A DNA stretch of 40,262 bases from Acidiferrobacterales bacterium (GTDB taxonomy: Bacteria > Pseudomonadota > Gammaproteobacteria > Acidiferrobacterales > Sulfurifustaceae): contig CAKKRZ010000107.1 of NCBI GenBank assembly GCA_919902925.1, positions 1 through 40,262 of the forward strand, in the 5' to 3' direction. Each line of letters starts with the position of its first letter. Position 1 is the stretch's first letter. Made by a program: the position numbers and the translations under genes. The notes under the pieces were generated by a model that saw only the letters and a list, made by a program, of their open reading frames with translations, did no database searches and was not told the DNA's origin. Of the stretch, positions 16,425 through 24,770 are shown piece after piece.

Positions 16425-16646
16425 ATGAATCTGATGAATCTGTTCGAGGGTCTGGTGTCCCATCCGGGTGTTGAACATCCGGAGACCGTGGCCGGCGAGT
16501 CGCCGTATGAGACCGAGGCCATGGTGTGCGTGGGCGATGTCTATGCCTTGCTGGTCGCTCCGGTGGCCGATCGCGAGGTGGCGGTCGCTACCCTGGCCCC
16601 AGCCGCGATTCGCCGTCGCGACCTGGTTTCGCCCTTCCTGCGCTAA
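16425..16646 (+). CDS. Unknown 73-residue protein behind a sigma-54-type promoter
   Basis: A short protein I do not recognise. It begins [20 protein letters not shown], has a central valine-rich stretch ([19 protein letters not shown]) too polar for a clear membrane helix, and ends [11 protein letters not shown]. The ATG at 16425 follows GGAGGTG, a good ribosome site. It is preceded by a convincing -24/-12 element and stands alone, with queD starting 107 bases later. Codon use is GC-rich like the neighbours, which supports it as a real gene. Confidence 0.6.
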   Translation: MNLMNLFEGLVSHPGVEHPETVAGESPYETEAMVCVGDVYALLVAPVADREVAVATLAPAAIRRRDLVSPFLR

Positions 16647-16753
16647 GCGAGTCGCGCAGTGCCGCCCCGGCCGCGGGGCGGTCCGTAGTTTGTTCTCCCC
16701 ATCGTCCTTCCCGGCCTTTACAATCAGCACTTCCCGCACCCGGAACCACCACG

Positions 16754-17113
16754 GTGGACATCTTCAAGCAATTCACCATCGAAGCAGCGCATCACCTGCC
16801 CCAGGTGCCGGAAGGGCACAAGTGCCGGCGGTTGCACGGCCATTCTTTTCGCATCGAGGTTCATGTCAGTGGGCCGTTGGCGGCGCGCGAAGGTTGGGTG
16901 CAGGACTTCGCCGACCTCGGGCTGGCGTTCAAACCGATCCATGAACAACTCGATCATTACTGCCTGAATGACATTAAAGGGCTGGAGAATCCCACCAGCG
17001 AGAATCTGGCGCGCTGGATCTGGCAACGCCTGAAGCCGCGCCTGCCGATGCTGTCGTCGATCGTGGTGCGCGAGACCTGCACCAGCGGCTGTATCTACCG
17101 CGGCGAAGGCTAA
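16754..17113 (+). CDS. queD: 6-carboxytetrahydropterin synthase QueD
   Basis: A 119-residue enzyme of the QueD/PTPS family that makes 6-carboxy-5,6,7,8-tetrahydropterin for queuosine. The zinc-binding histidines lie in AAHHLPQ and RRLHGHSF. The catalytic cysteine is C24 (HKCRRLHGH), DFADLG is a further family motif, ENPTSENLA the substrate loop, and [10 protein letters not shown] carries the C-terminal glutamate. No ATG exists in frame near the start, and the GTG at 16754 ([14 protein letters not shown]) gives the usual length. No other queuosine gene is in the window. Confidence 0.93.
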   Translation: MDIFKQFTIEAAHHLPQVPEGHKCRRLHGHSFRIEVHVSGPLAAREGWVQDFADLGLAFKPIHEQLDHYCLNDIKGLENPTSENLARWIWQRLKPRLPMLSSIVVRETCTSGCIYRGEG

Positions 17114-17244
17114 CTGATGCTCATCTTCATGGCAGGACGAACGAGCGTAGCGAGTAGGGATACGTATCGCACCGCGCCCCTCGGACACGTGTCCCTGACG
17201 TCCCGCCTATTACGTCTCCCATCGGCGACGATTGAGCGCCACTG

Positions 17245-17910
17245 GTGACTGAAACTGACACCCCGCCGGTCGAGGTTGAGACCGGTCCATCACCCACTGC
17301 CAGTATCATCTGGCTTCACGGGCTGGGTGCCGACGGGCATGATTTCGAACCGCTGGTGCCGGAGCTGGGGTCGTCGTCCGTGCGCTTCGTGTTTCCGCAT
17401 GCCCCCTATCGCCCGGTGTCGATCAATAATGGTTACGTCATGCGTGCCTGGTATGACCTGGGCATGGGTCCGGCGGGTTACACCCAGAACAGCGATCACC
17501 TGCGCGAGGCCATTGAAGCGGTGACCAAACTGGTGCAACGTGAGCAGGATCGCGGCATCCCGTCCCACCGGATCCTGCTGGCCGGGTTCTCCCAGGGCGG
17601 GGTGGTGGTCCTGCACGCCGGTCTTGGGTCTGACAAACCACTAGCCGGGATATTGGTCCTGTCTGCCCCGGTGGTGGACCCCGAAGGCCTGTTGGCCAGG
17701 GGTTCAATGGCCGGGCGCCGATGGCCGGTGTTTCTGGCTTACGGGACCGAGGATGGCATGGTCCCCCTGTCGATCGGGCAGAACCTCCGAGACAGGCTCG
17801 TACAGGCCGGGATACCGGTGGACTGGCACACCTATCCCATGGGCCATTCGGTCTCCAGGGAAGAAATCGGCGATATCCGCGACTGGATTGGCAGGATATT
17901 TGCTAGTTGA
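17245..17910 (+). CDS. Phospholipase/carboxylesterase family hydrolase
   Basis: A 221-residue alpha/beta hydrolase of the short carboxylesterase/acyl-protein thioesterase-like family. WLHGLGADGHDF is the oxyanion-hole signature, the nucleophile is S116 in GFSQGG, and D170 (GTEDGMV) and H201 (PMGHSV) complete the triad. It starts with GTG at 17245, as no ATG fits. The 131 bases between queD and this gene hold nothing I can name. It probably hydrolyses short-chain or lysophospholipid esters. Confidence 0.9.
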   Translation: MTETDTPPVEVETGPSPTASIIWLHGLGADGHDFEPLVPELGSSSVRFVFPHAPYRPVSINNGYVMRAWYDLGMGPAGYTQNSDHLREAIEAVTKLVQREQDRGIPSHRILLAGFSQGGVVVLHAGLGSDKPLAGILVLSAPVVDPEGLLARGSMAGRRWPVFLAYGTEDGMVPLSIGQNLRDRLVQAGIPVDWHTYPMGHSVSREEIGDIRDWIGRIFAS

Positions 17911-17955
17911 ACAGGCGGGTACTATTAGGAAACCCGTCTCCGGGGACGGATGTTG

Positions 17956-17984
17956 TTGTGCTTTCCCCGCTGACTAGCTATAAA
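17956..17984 (+). promoter_or_regulatory. Probable sigma-70 promoter of the ankyrin gene
   Basis: TTGTGC (17956-17961), a 17-base spacer and TATAAA (17979-17984) form a plausible promoter. The start would be near 17991, about 38 bases before the GTG at 18029. Confidence 0.4.
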
Positions 17985-18028
17985 AGTGTGGAATACCAAC
18001 CAATAACCAGAGAAACAAGGGTGGACCC

Positions 18029-18676
18029 GTGGTTATTCTGAAAGAAGGGCCTCGTGACTGGATGCTGATCGGCATCGTGATCGTGCTGGCCATTGCCGCC
18101 AATCTGCCGGACAAGTTTACGGCGATGCTGCACATCGAACGTATCTATCTGCTCGGTGGACTGCTGGGTGTGGTGGCAATCTCGCTGGTGCGTTATCTGC
18201 GTTTTACCCTGTTGCTGGTGATCGTGTCGCTGGCCATCGGCGCCAACCTGCCGTCCGATCTCGCCAAGGAGTTCGGCGTCGATCCCCAGATCATGCTGTT
18301 CGGCCTGATCGCCATGGTGCTGGTGTCGCTGGCCAACAAGTTCCTCAAGCTGCCCACCGGGCTCGACAAGACCGGTCGTTCCAAGAGCGCGCACGGCGCG
18401 GCGGCGTTGTTCAATGCCATCCTCAAGGGTCGCACGGCGGTGGTGCAGACGCTGATGGAGCAGGGCGTGAACGTGAACGTGCGCACGGTCAGCGGCAAGA
18501 CACCGCTGATGGCGGCGGCCTACAAGGGCTACGGCGATATCGTCACCATGTTGCTGACCAGCGGCGCCGACGTGAAGATTCGCGACAGCAAGGGCGATAC
18601 CGCCCTCAAGATCGCCGCGCGTGCCGGTTTCAGCCGCGTGGTCGACCAGCTCAAGAAATCCGGCGCAACCGACTGA
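18029..18676 (+). CDS. Membrane-anchored ankyrin-repeat protein
   Basis: A 215-residue protein. The N-terminal half has about three to four hydrophobic segments (MLIGIVIVLAIAANL, IYLLGGLLGVVAISLV, FTLLLVIVSLAIG, IMLFGLIAMVLVSLA). The C-terminal half has ankyrin repeats from about residue 120 (ALFNAILKGRTAVVQTLMEQ, GKTPLMAAAYKGYGDIVTML, GDTALKIAARAGFSRVVDQL). Ankyrin repeats mediate protein contacts, so this may hold a cytoplasmic partner at the inner membrane. It begins with GTG at 18029 behind a modest AAGG. The partner is unknown. Confidence 0.85.
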   Translation: MVILKEGPRDWMLIGIVIVLAIAANLPDKFTAMLHIERIYLLGGLLGVVAISLVRYLRFTLLLVIVSLAIGANLPSDLAKEFGVDPQIMLFGLIAMVLVSLANKFLKLPTGLDKTGRSKSAHGAAALFNAILKGRTAVVQTLMEQGVNVNVRTVSGKTPLMAAAYKGYGDIVTMLLTSGADVKIRDSKGDTALKIAARAGFSRVVDQLKKSGATD

Positions 18677-18791
18677 CCCGGTCTGACGCCGTACAGGCCG
18701 ATCCCGATTCGCCCGGCCAGCCGTGGTGGGGTGGCAGCGTCCTCTGCCTCTTCATGCCCATGAAATAGATCGCGCGTTCTTTTGAGCCCCA

Positions 18792-18822
18792 CTCAAGGTT
18801 TGCCAGTAAAAGGCTCCTTGAG
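18792..18822. repeat. Inverted repeat downstream of tRNA-Glu
   Basis: CTCAAGG and CCTTGAG lie 17 bases apart between the ankyrin gene and tRNA-Glu. A stem in either transcript is possible, but there is no T-tract. The rest of 18677-18865 shows nothing I can name. Confidence 0.3.
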
Positions 18823-18865
18823 CGGTGCAGAACGATGCGATCTTGTGGTGGAAGGGTGTCAGGAA

Positions 18866-18941
18866 TGGTGCTCCCTAGGGGACTCGAACCCCTGTTTTCG
18901 CCTTGAGAGGGCAACGTCCTGGACCGCTAGACGAAGGGAGC
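18866..18941 (-). tRNA. tRNA-Glu (anticodon CUC)
   Basis: A complete 76-base cloverleaf on the minus strand. The acceptor stem is GCTCCCT/AGGGAGC, the anticodon stem TTGCC/GGCGA with loop CTCTCAA, the T arm AGGGG-TTCGAGT-CCCCT, and CCA is encoded. The anticodon CUC reads GAG. The arms match E. coli tRNA-Glu closely. Confidence 0.97.
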
Positions 18942-18985
18942 AGAGGCCGGGTTCATGATGACTCGCCGGCCGGCACAGGGGTGGT

Positions 18986-19013
18986 ATTATACGGACCGGC
19001 CTCGGTGACACAA
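18986..19013 (-). promoter_or_regulatory. Promoter of tRNA-Glu
   Basis: On the minus strand TTGTGT (19008-19013), a 16-base spacer and a perfect TATAAT (18986-18991) precede the tRNA. The start would be near 18979, about 38 bases before the mature 5' end. The region after the -10 is C-rich (ACCACCCC), as in stringently controlled stable-RNA promoters. Confidence 0.6.
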
Positions 19014-19018
19014 CAGAA

Positions 19019-20452
19019 ATGCGGCGGATCCGGCCCTCCCGCCCCGGTGTAACGACCATCAATACTCCCAGAATCATCGCCCGTGCCGAGCACAACGTCT
19101 CGCGCGCCAACATCAGCGAGCATGCCCTCAAGGTCCTCTACCGCCTGAAAGACGCGGGCTATGCCGGCCTGCTCGTCGGCGGGTGTGTGCGCGATCTTTT
19201 GCTGGGGCGCGAGCCGAAGGACTTCGACGTCGTCACCGACGCGCGCCCGGAGCAGATCCGCGATGTGTTCCGCAACGCCCGTCTGATCGGTCGTCGTTTC
19301 CGGCTGGCGCATGTTCGTTTCGGCCGCGAAATCATCGAAGTGGCCACCTTCCGCCGCGCCGGGGTCAACGAAGCGCGCGAGCCCCTGGACCTGGAGGAAG
19401 ACGGCGAGGGCAACGCCCCGGAGCGCGAAGTGGAAGTCGGAGATCGTCTCTTGGACGACGACGGCCGTGTCCTGCGCGACAACGTCTACGGCAACCAGGA
19501 AGAGGACGCCTACCGGCGCGACTTCACCGTCAACGCCCTGTATTACGACGTCCGCGACTTCAGCATCGTCGACTACGGCGGCGGGATGGAGGACTTGCAG
19601 GCCGGCGTTATCCGCAGCATCGGCGATCCGGAGATCCGCTATCGCGAGGATCCGGTGCGCATGCTGCGCGCCATCCGGTTCGCGGCCAAACTCGGTTTCC
19701 GGCTGGAGCAACGCACCGCCGCGCCGATCCGCGACCTCGCGCCGCTCCTGGCCAGCGTGCCGCCCGCCCGCTTGTTCGAGGAAGTGCTCAAGCTTTTCCA
19801 CGGCGGCAGCGCCCTCGAAACCTTCGAGTTGCTGCGCCAGTACGGGCTGTTTGCCCACCTGTTCCCGATGACCGAGCAGAATCTGGCACATGAAGAAGAC
19901 GGTTTCCCGCATACGCTGGTGCCGCTGGCGCTGGCCAATACCGACAAGCGCGTCATTGCCGACAAGCCGGTAACCCCGGCCTTTCTGTTCGCCGCCATGT
20001 TGTGGGAGCCGGTGCGCGAGGAGATTGCACTGCTGACCGCTAACGGTATGTCGCCGCTGGACGCCCAGCAACGGGCCGCCGATCGCGTGCTGCGCGATCA
20101 ACTGAAGCACATCATGCTGCCCAAGCGTTTCAGCGTGCCGATGCGCGAGATCTGGTCGATGCAGGGTCGTTTCGAGCGACGCGGCGGTGCCCAGGCCTTT
20201 CGTCTGGCTGAGCACAAGCGATTCCGCGCCGCCTACGATTTTCTGTTGTTGCGTGCCGAGGTAGGGGAGACCAGCATGGAACTGGCCGACTGGTGGACGC
20301 GCTTCCAGGAAGTCAGTCCGGAGGAACGCCAGACGATGGTGCAGAACCTGTCACCGGAAGCGGGTGCCGGCGGTCAGAAGCGCCGTCGCCGTCGCCGTCG
20401 CAAGGGCGGCGGGGGGCAGGCCAAGACCAATTCATCGCACCAGAGGCCATGA
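19019..20452 (+). CDS. pcnB: Poly(A) polymerase PcnB
   Basis: A 477-residue class II nucleotidyltransferase that adds poly(A) tails to RNA and so promotes decay. The catalytic motif is VGGCVRDLLLGREPKDFDVV with its aspartate pair. RRFRLAHVRFG and RRDFTVNALYYD follow, then YREDPVRMLRAIRFAAKLGF, which separates PcnB from CCA-adding enzymes. The C-terminus ends in a strongly basic RRRRRRRKGGG tail typical of PcnB. Its stop overlaps folK (ATGA), starting a coupled series. Confidence 0.95.
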   Translation: MRRIRPSRPGVTTINTPRIIARAEHNVSRANISEHALKVLYRLKDAGYAGLLVGGCVRDLLLGREPKDFDVVTDARPEQIRDVFRNARLIGRRFRLAHVRFGREIIEVATFRRAGVNEAREPLDLEEDGEGNAPEREVEVGDRLLDDDGRVLRDNVYGNQEEDAYRRDFTVNALYYDVRDFSIVDYGGGMEDLQAGVIRSIGDPEIRYREDPVRMLRAIRFAAKLGFRLEQRTAAPIRDLAPLLASVPPARLFEEVLKLFHGGSALETFELLRQYGLFAHLFPMTEQNLAHEEDGFPHTLVPLALANTDKRVIADKPVTPAFLFAAMLWEPVREEIALLTANGMSPLDAQQRAADRVLRDQLKHIMLPKRFSVPMREIWSMQGRFERRGGAQAFRLAEHKRFRAAYDFLLLRAEVGETSMELADWWTRFQEVSPEERQTMVQNLSPEAGAGGQKRRRRRRRKGGGGQAKTNSSHQRP

Positions 20453-20994
20453 GCTGCGCCGACGGGGTCATCGCCTACATTGGCCTCGGCAGCAATCTGG
20501 GCGATTCCACGGCCCGGGTGCAGGAAGGCATGGCGGCCTTGAGCACCATCCCGGGCGTCCGGGTACAGCGCTGTTCTTCTCTCTATCGCAGCGCACCGGT
20601 GGGCATCACCGCGCAGCCGGATTTCATCAATGCCGTCTGCCAGATTGAAACCACCCTCGACCCGGCCGGCCTGTTGCAGCAACTGCTCGAGGTGGAGCGC
20701 CGGCGCGGACGTGTGCGCGATGGTGCGAAGGGTGGTCCGCGCACGCTCGATCTTGACATCCTGCTGTACGGCGAGCGTGTGATGAATGAACCAAGCCTGG
20801 TTCTGCCCCACCCACGGCTGCATGAACGCGCGTTTGTGTTGCAGCCCCTGTGCGAGATCGACGAGAACCTGCTGATTCCGGGGCGGGGTGCGGTCTGCGC
20901 CTTGCTCAAGTCTTGCCGCGATCAGCGCATCGAACGTCTTTCCACCGGCGCGCGCGATGACCGCGCCGCGACGACCCGATCCTCGTGCCCATGA
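20449..20994 (+). CDS. folK: FolK, 6-hydroxymethyl-dihydropterin pyrophosphokinase
   Basis: A 181-residue folate-pathway enzyme that transfers pyrophosphate from ATP to 6-hydroxymethyl-7,8-dihydropterin. AYIGLGSNLGDS is the N-terminal signature, SSLYRSAPVG and FINAVCQIET follow, and GGPRTLDLDILLYG and LPHPRLHERAFVLQPL are the catalytic motifs. The ATG at 20449 overlaps the pcnB stop; the longer upstream frame is antecedent pcnB sequence. The last 20 residues are a low-complexity Arg/Thr-rich tail. Its stop overlaps the kinase start. Confidence 0.95.
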   Translation: MSCADGVIAYIGLGSNLGDSTARVQEGMAALSTIPGVRVQRCSSLYRSAPVGITAQPDFINAVCQIETTLDPAGLLQQLLEVERRRGRVRDGAKGGPRTLDLDILLYGERVMNEPSLVLPHPRLHERAFVLQPLCEIDENLLIPGRGAVCALLKSCRDQRIERLSTGARDDRAATTRSSCP

Positions 20995-21641
20995 CCGGCC
21001 ATTCTCCCGGCTACCTGGTGGTGGAAGGACCGATCGGCGTCGGCAAGACCAGCCTGGCCCGTCGCCTGGCCGAGGCCTTCGACACCGGCATGCTGCTCGA
21101 ACAGCCGGAGGAAAATCCGTTTCTGGAGCGTTTCTACGCCTCGCGCCGCCATTACGCGCTCCCGACCCAGCTGTTCTTTCTGTTCCAGCGCGCCCGTCAG
21201 ATCCAGTCGCTCAAACAGCGCGACCTGTTCGCCGGCAGCACGGTGGCCGATTTTCTGCTGGAGAAGGACGCCATGTTCGCGCGCGTCAACCTCGACGACG
21301 ACGAGCTGCGCCTGTATGAACAGGTCTACACCCAGATGAGCCTGGAGATGCCGCGACCGGACATGGTGATCTACCTGCAGGCACCCGCCGACGTGCTGCT
21401 CGAACGCATCAACCGCCGCGGTGTCGCCTACGAACGCCGCATGGAGCGCGATTATCTCCAGCAACTGGTCGATTCCTACACGCGCTTCTTTCATCACTAC
21501 ACCGCCTCGCCGTTGCTGGTCGTGAACGCCGCCGAGATCAACATTGTCGATAACGACGCGGACTTTCAGTCGCTGCTGTCGTACATCCGCAAGATCCGCA
21601 GCGGCCGGCATTTTTTTAACCCGCTGGCGACGGCGTCGTGA
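20991..21641 (+). CDS. Deoxynucleoside kinase family protein
   Basis: A 216-residue kinase of the deoxyadenosine/deoxyguanosine kinase family (PF01712). The P-loop is GPIGVGKTSL; LEQPEENPFLERFY, the FLFQRARQIQ helix and the lid LLERINRRGVAYER are family features. It would phosphorylate salvaged deoxynucleosides. Placement between folK and panB is common in gammaproteobacteria, without a known metabolic reason. The ATG at 20991 overlaps the folK stop (ATGA), and I prefer it to the GTG six bases earlier. Confidence 0.92.
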   Translation: MTGHSPGYLVVEGPIGVGKTSLARRLAEAFDTGMLLEQPEENPFLERFYASRRHYALPTQLFFLFQRARQIQSLKQRDLFAGSTVADFLLEKDAMFARVNLDDDELRLYEQVYTQMSLEMPRPDMVIYLQAPADVLLERINRRGVAYERRMERDYLQQLVDSYTRFFHHYTASPLLVVNAAEINIVDNDADFQSLLSYIRKIRSGRHFFNPLATAS

Positions 21642-22438
21642 AACGCGTCACGCTCACCACGCTGCGGGACATGAAGCAGGCCGGCGAAAAGATCGCCTGC
21701 CTGACCGCCTACGATTACAGCTTTGCCGCGTTGCTGGATCGTGCCGGCATCGACCTGGTCATGGTCGGAGACTCGCTCGGCATGGTCATGCAGGGCCACG
21801 ACTCCACGCTGCCGGTGAAGACGGCGCACGTGGTTTATCACTGCCAGTGCGTCGCACGCGGGTTGGCGCGCGCATTGCTGGTGGCCGACATGCCGTTCAT
21901 GAGTTACCAGCAGGGCCCGGAGCGGGCGATTGTCGCCGCCGGCCGATTGATGCAGGACGGCGGCGCGCAGGTGGTGAAACTGGAAGGCGGCGAAGCGATG
22001 GCCGAGACAGTCCGTTTTCTGACCGAGCGCGGCATCCCGGTGTGCGCGCATCTGGGCCTCACGCCGCAATCCGTCCACCAGTTGGGCGGCTACCGCGTGC
22101 AGGGCCGTGAAGCCGGCGACGCCGACCGGTTGCAGCACGACGCCAGGGTGCTTGAACAGGCCGGCGCCGGACTGCTGGTGTTGGAGGCGGTGCCGGCGTC
22201 CCTGGGGAAGGCCATCACCGCCTCATTGAGCATTCCCACCATCGGCATCGGTGCCGGCGTCAACACAGACGGCCAGATCCTGGTATTGCAGGATATGCTC
22301 GGTCTCTACCCGCGCCCGAGCCCGAAGTTTTCGAGGAATTTCATGACCGGGTCGGATTCCATCGAGGCTGCCGTCAAGGCCTATGTTACGGCGGTCAAGG
22401 CACAAACGTTCCCGGGCCCCGAGAACAGCTATGGTTAG
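21638..22438 (+). CDS. panB: PanB, ketopantoate hydroxymethyltransferase
   Basis: A 266-residue enzyme that adds a hydroxymethyl group to 2-oxoisovalerate, the first step to pantothenate. LTAYDYSFAALLDRAG, VGDSLGMVMQGHDSTLPV (metal-binding aspartate) and VKLEGGE are clear motifs, as is PTIGIGAGVNTDGQILVLQD near the C-terminus. It begins with GTG at 21638, overlapping the kinase stop (GTGA). PanC and panD follow, but only after an unrelated exported protein. A weak GGTTAG/CTAACC stem follows its stop. Confidence 0.96.
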   Translation: MKRVTLTTLRDMKQAGEKIACLTAYDYSFAALLDRAGIDLVMVGDSLGMVMQGHDSTLPVKTAHVVYHCQCVARGLARALLVADMPFMSYQQGPERAIVAAGRLMQDGGAQVVKLEGGEAMAETVRFLTERGIPVCAHLGLTPQSVHQLGGYRVQGREAGDADRLQHDARVLEQAGAGLLVLEAVPASLGKAITASLSIPTIGIGAGVNTDGQILVLQDMLGLYPRPSPKFSRNFMTGSDSIEAAVKAYVTAVKAQTFPGPENSYG

Positions 22439-22573
22439 CGTAGGGCGGGTATTTACCCTAACCCCAAATTGTTTTCTGGCGCGTTAGTCTTGGCAGCCTC
22501 ATTACGCCCTCGGTGATGTTTGCCGCGAGTCCAGGGTAAATTTGTTCAACGATCCACTGCTGGAGATAGATAA

Positions 22574-23311
22574 ATGACAAAGAACAAAATCGGTGTGATG
22601 GTGTTTTTGACGACATTCTTTTTGTTGTTTGCACACCTGTCTCGTGCAGATGATCTCGCCCCACTTGTCGATCGCATGCGTACCGGCCAGGCAGAGCTAT
22701 CGGGCATGAATTCACAGTTGGAAAGCCTGACCGGCCAGAATGAACGCGATCTCAAGGAACGCACTGCCTATTATGAGAACTTCGGCCAGATGGAGACCCG
22801 GAAAAAGGCCCTGATCGCCACGTTTCGTACCGACGCCGACCGACGTCTCAAGTCGGCCAACGACATGGTCGAAGACTGGAACCGCCAGTGCGCCAAGGAT
22901 CGCGTCGGTGAACTGAGCAAGACCGCCTTTGATGCTTGCGCCGCCAGGCGGGGGCAGATCGAGCCCACGGTCAGTGGTATCCGCCAAGGCGTGAAACGCG
23001 ACGCCGACGAGTATTTCAAAAAGAATATCGTTCCCATCATTGATATACAGAAGAGACAAGCGCAGGCCATGGACGTGATCGGCGCACGCATGAAAGAGCG
23101 CTTTAAAGTGTGGGAGGCGCTTAAGGCCCGGAGCGACGCTTTGAAGGCTGAACTCATGCGCATACGCACGGCACTGGTAGACGCCTGCAAGACCGCAACG
23201 ACGATAGAAAGCCTCAAGCACTGCCATTCCGTCGGCTGGGACGGCGCCCGTCGGGATCTGCCCCCGCTGACGAACATCGCCCCGCCGAGCCGGGTTACCC
23301 CTAACCGGTAG
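22574..23311 (+). CDS. Exported coiled-coil protein of unknown function
   Basis: A 245-residue protein with a clear signal peptide (IGVMVFLTTFFLLFAHLSRA, cleavage near residue 25). The rest is mostly helical with heptad-like spacing (LVDRMRTGQAELSGMNSQLE) and four to five cysteines, including CAKDRV, DACAARR, DACKTA and KHCHSV, which could pair in the periplasm. I do not recognise a family. It stands between panB and panC, 135 bases after panB and 107 bases before panC. It is not part of pantothenate synthesis and may have been inserted into the pan cluster. Confidence 0.75.
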   Translation: MTKNKIGVMVFLTTFFLLFAHLSRADDLAPLVDRMRTGQAELSGMNSQLESLTGQNERDLKERTAYYENFGQMETRKKALIATFRTDADRRLKSANDMVEDWNRQCAKDRVGELSKTAFDACAARRGQIEPTVSGIRQGVKRDADEYFKKNIVPIIDIQKRQAQAMDVIGARMKERFKVWEALKARSDALKAELMRIRTALVDACKTATTIESLKHCHSVGWDGARRDLPPLTNIAPPSRVTPNR

Positions 23312-23418
23312 GGGTCAATGCAAACGCCGGGCCCGCCGACCACCCGTACACGAGCTGGTCGGTGGGCAAGGCCCGGGTTCACTGGAACTGTATTTCGCCC
23401 ACGTCCCTCCCGTCTACC

Positions 23419-24273
23419 ATGCGGATATTGGAATCGATCGCCGGCCTCAGGCGCGAGCTTGCCTCCCCGCGCGACGGTGGCCGGCGCATCGCCTTCGTGC
23501 CCACCATGGGCAACCTGCACGAGGGCCACCGGCGGCTGATGCACGTCGCGCGCGAACACGGCGATTGCGTGGTCGCGAGCATCTACGTCAACCCGCTGCA
23601 GTTCGGGCCCAATGAGGACCTGGCGGGTTACCCGCGCACGCCGGATGAAGACATCAGGGCGCTGCAGGAAGAGGGCGTCGATCTGTTGTTCATGCCGGGG
23701 GACGCCGAGGTGTATCCACGCGGCCAGGAGGCGATGACGCGCGTCGAGGTTCCCGGTATCAGCGATATTCTCTGCGGTGCCAGCCGCCCCGGCCACTTCC
23801 GCGGCGTGACCACAGTGGTCAATCGCCTGTTCAATCTGGTTCAGCCGCCGGTGGCGGTGTTCGGCAAGAAGGATTACCAGCAGCTTTTTCTGATCCGTCG
23901 CATGGTCGAGGACCTGGGCATGCCGGTCGCGATTGTCGGCGTGGACACGGTCCGGGACGACGATGGCCTGGCGCTCAGCTCGCGTAACGGATATCTGAAT
24001 CAAGCCGAGCGCTCTGCCGCGCCCCAGTTGTATGCCACCCTCAACGGACTGGCGGAACAGATTCGCCGGGCGCACAAATTCCATCCTGAATTCACGGCAC
24101 CCGCCGTGGAACAGCTGCGCCAGGCCGGTTTTCGTCCCGATTACCTCAGTGTGCGCCGGGCCGGCGACCTGGCCGAGGCCGGGGGCGCCGACCGCGCGCT
24201 GGTGATCCTGGCGGCCGCCTGGCTTGGCCGCACGCGCCTGATCGACAATCTGGAAGTGACGCTGCCGGATTGA
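23419..24273 (+). CDS. panC: PanC, pantothenate synthetase
   Basis: A 284-residue ATP-dependent ligase joining pantoate and beta-alanine. [15 protein letters not shown] holds the HIGH-like nucleotide motif; [32 protein letters not shown] and [10 protein letters not shown] (KMSKS-like) follow. I chose the ATG at 23419, because homology begins at [14 protein letters not shown]; the upstream GTG adds unrelated residues. PanD follows 68 bases later on the same strand. Confidence 0.96.
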   Translation: MRILESIAGLRRELASPRDGGRRIAFVPTMGNLHEGHRRLMHVAREHGDCVVASIYVNPLQFGPNEDLAGYPRTPDEDIRALQEEGVDLLFMPGDAEVYPRGQEAMTRVEVPGISDILCGASRPGHFRGVTTVVNRLFNLVQPPVAVFGKKDYQQLFLIRRMVEDLGMPVAIVGVDTVRDDDGLALSSRNGYLNQAERSAAPQLYATLNGLAEQIRRAHKFHPEFTAPAVEQLRQAGFRPDYLSVRRAGDLAEAGGADRALVILAAAWLGRTRLIDNLEVTLPD

Positions 24274-24341
24274 GGTTTGAATCCTGGTCGATTCCGGCCG
24301 ATAATTCGTATATAGGCCGTCGATTTTCCCGGAGATACCCG

Positions 24342-24722
24342 ATGCGTCGCCACTTGCTGAGATCCAAACTGCACCGCGTGCATGTCACCCACTCGGAGCT
24401 CGACTACGAGGGCTCGGTGGCGATCGACGCGCGCCTGCTGGAAGCGGCCGACATCCGCGAATACGAACGTGTCGAGGTCTACAACCTCCAGAACGGCGAA
24501 CGTTTCGCCACCTACGCGATCCGCGCCGAGCCCGGGTCGGGCATCGTGTCGGTGAACGGTGCCGCCGCCCGCAAGGCCGATGTCGGTGATATCGTCATTA
24601 TCTGCGCCTATGCCGAGGTCGAGGAAAAGGAACTGGCCGGCTTCAAACCCCGGCTCGTCTATGTCGATGCCGCCAATCGCATCACCCGTACCAGCAACGC
24701 CATTCCCATGCAGGTCGCCTGA
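24342..24722 (+). CDS. panD: PanD, aspartate 1-decarboxylase proenzyme
   Basis: A 126-residue proenzyme that supplies beta-alanine for pantothenate. Self-cleavage between G24 and S25 (YEGSVAID) creates the pyruvoyl cofactor. [15 protein letters not shown] and [16 protein letters not shown] are family motifs. The ATG at 24342 follows GGAGA and gives the normal length; the longer frame from 24270 overlaps panC and is rejected. A patatin-like gene follows after 48 bases. Confidence 0.96.
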   Translation: MRRHLLRSKLHRVHVTHSELDYEGSVAIDARLLEAADIREYERVEVYNLQNGERFATYAIRAEPGSGIVSVNGAAARKADVGDIVIICAYAEVEEKELAGFKPRLVYVDAANRITRTSNAIPMQVA

Positions 24723-24770
24723 CGGCGCCGGCCTTCCCCGGCCGGCCTGCACGACTGGCGGGTCAACCCC

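Noticed and set aside
18953-20215. 420-codon open frame on the minus strand antisense to pcnB
   Set aside because: PcnB motifs are continuous on the plus strand, and the antisense frame has the composition expected of a GC-rich shadow with no recognisable motif.
22771-24084. 437-codon minus-strand frame opposite the exported protein and panC
   Set aside because: PanC is unmistakable on the plus strand, and the antisense frame has no ribosome site or family features.
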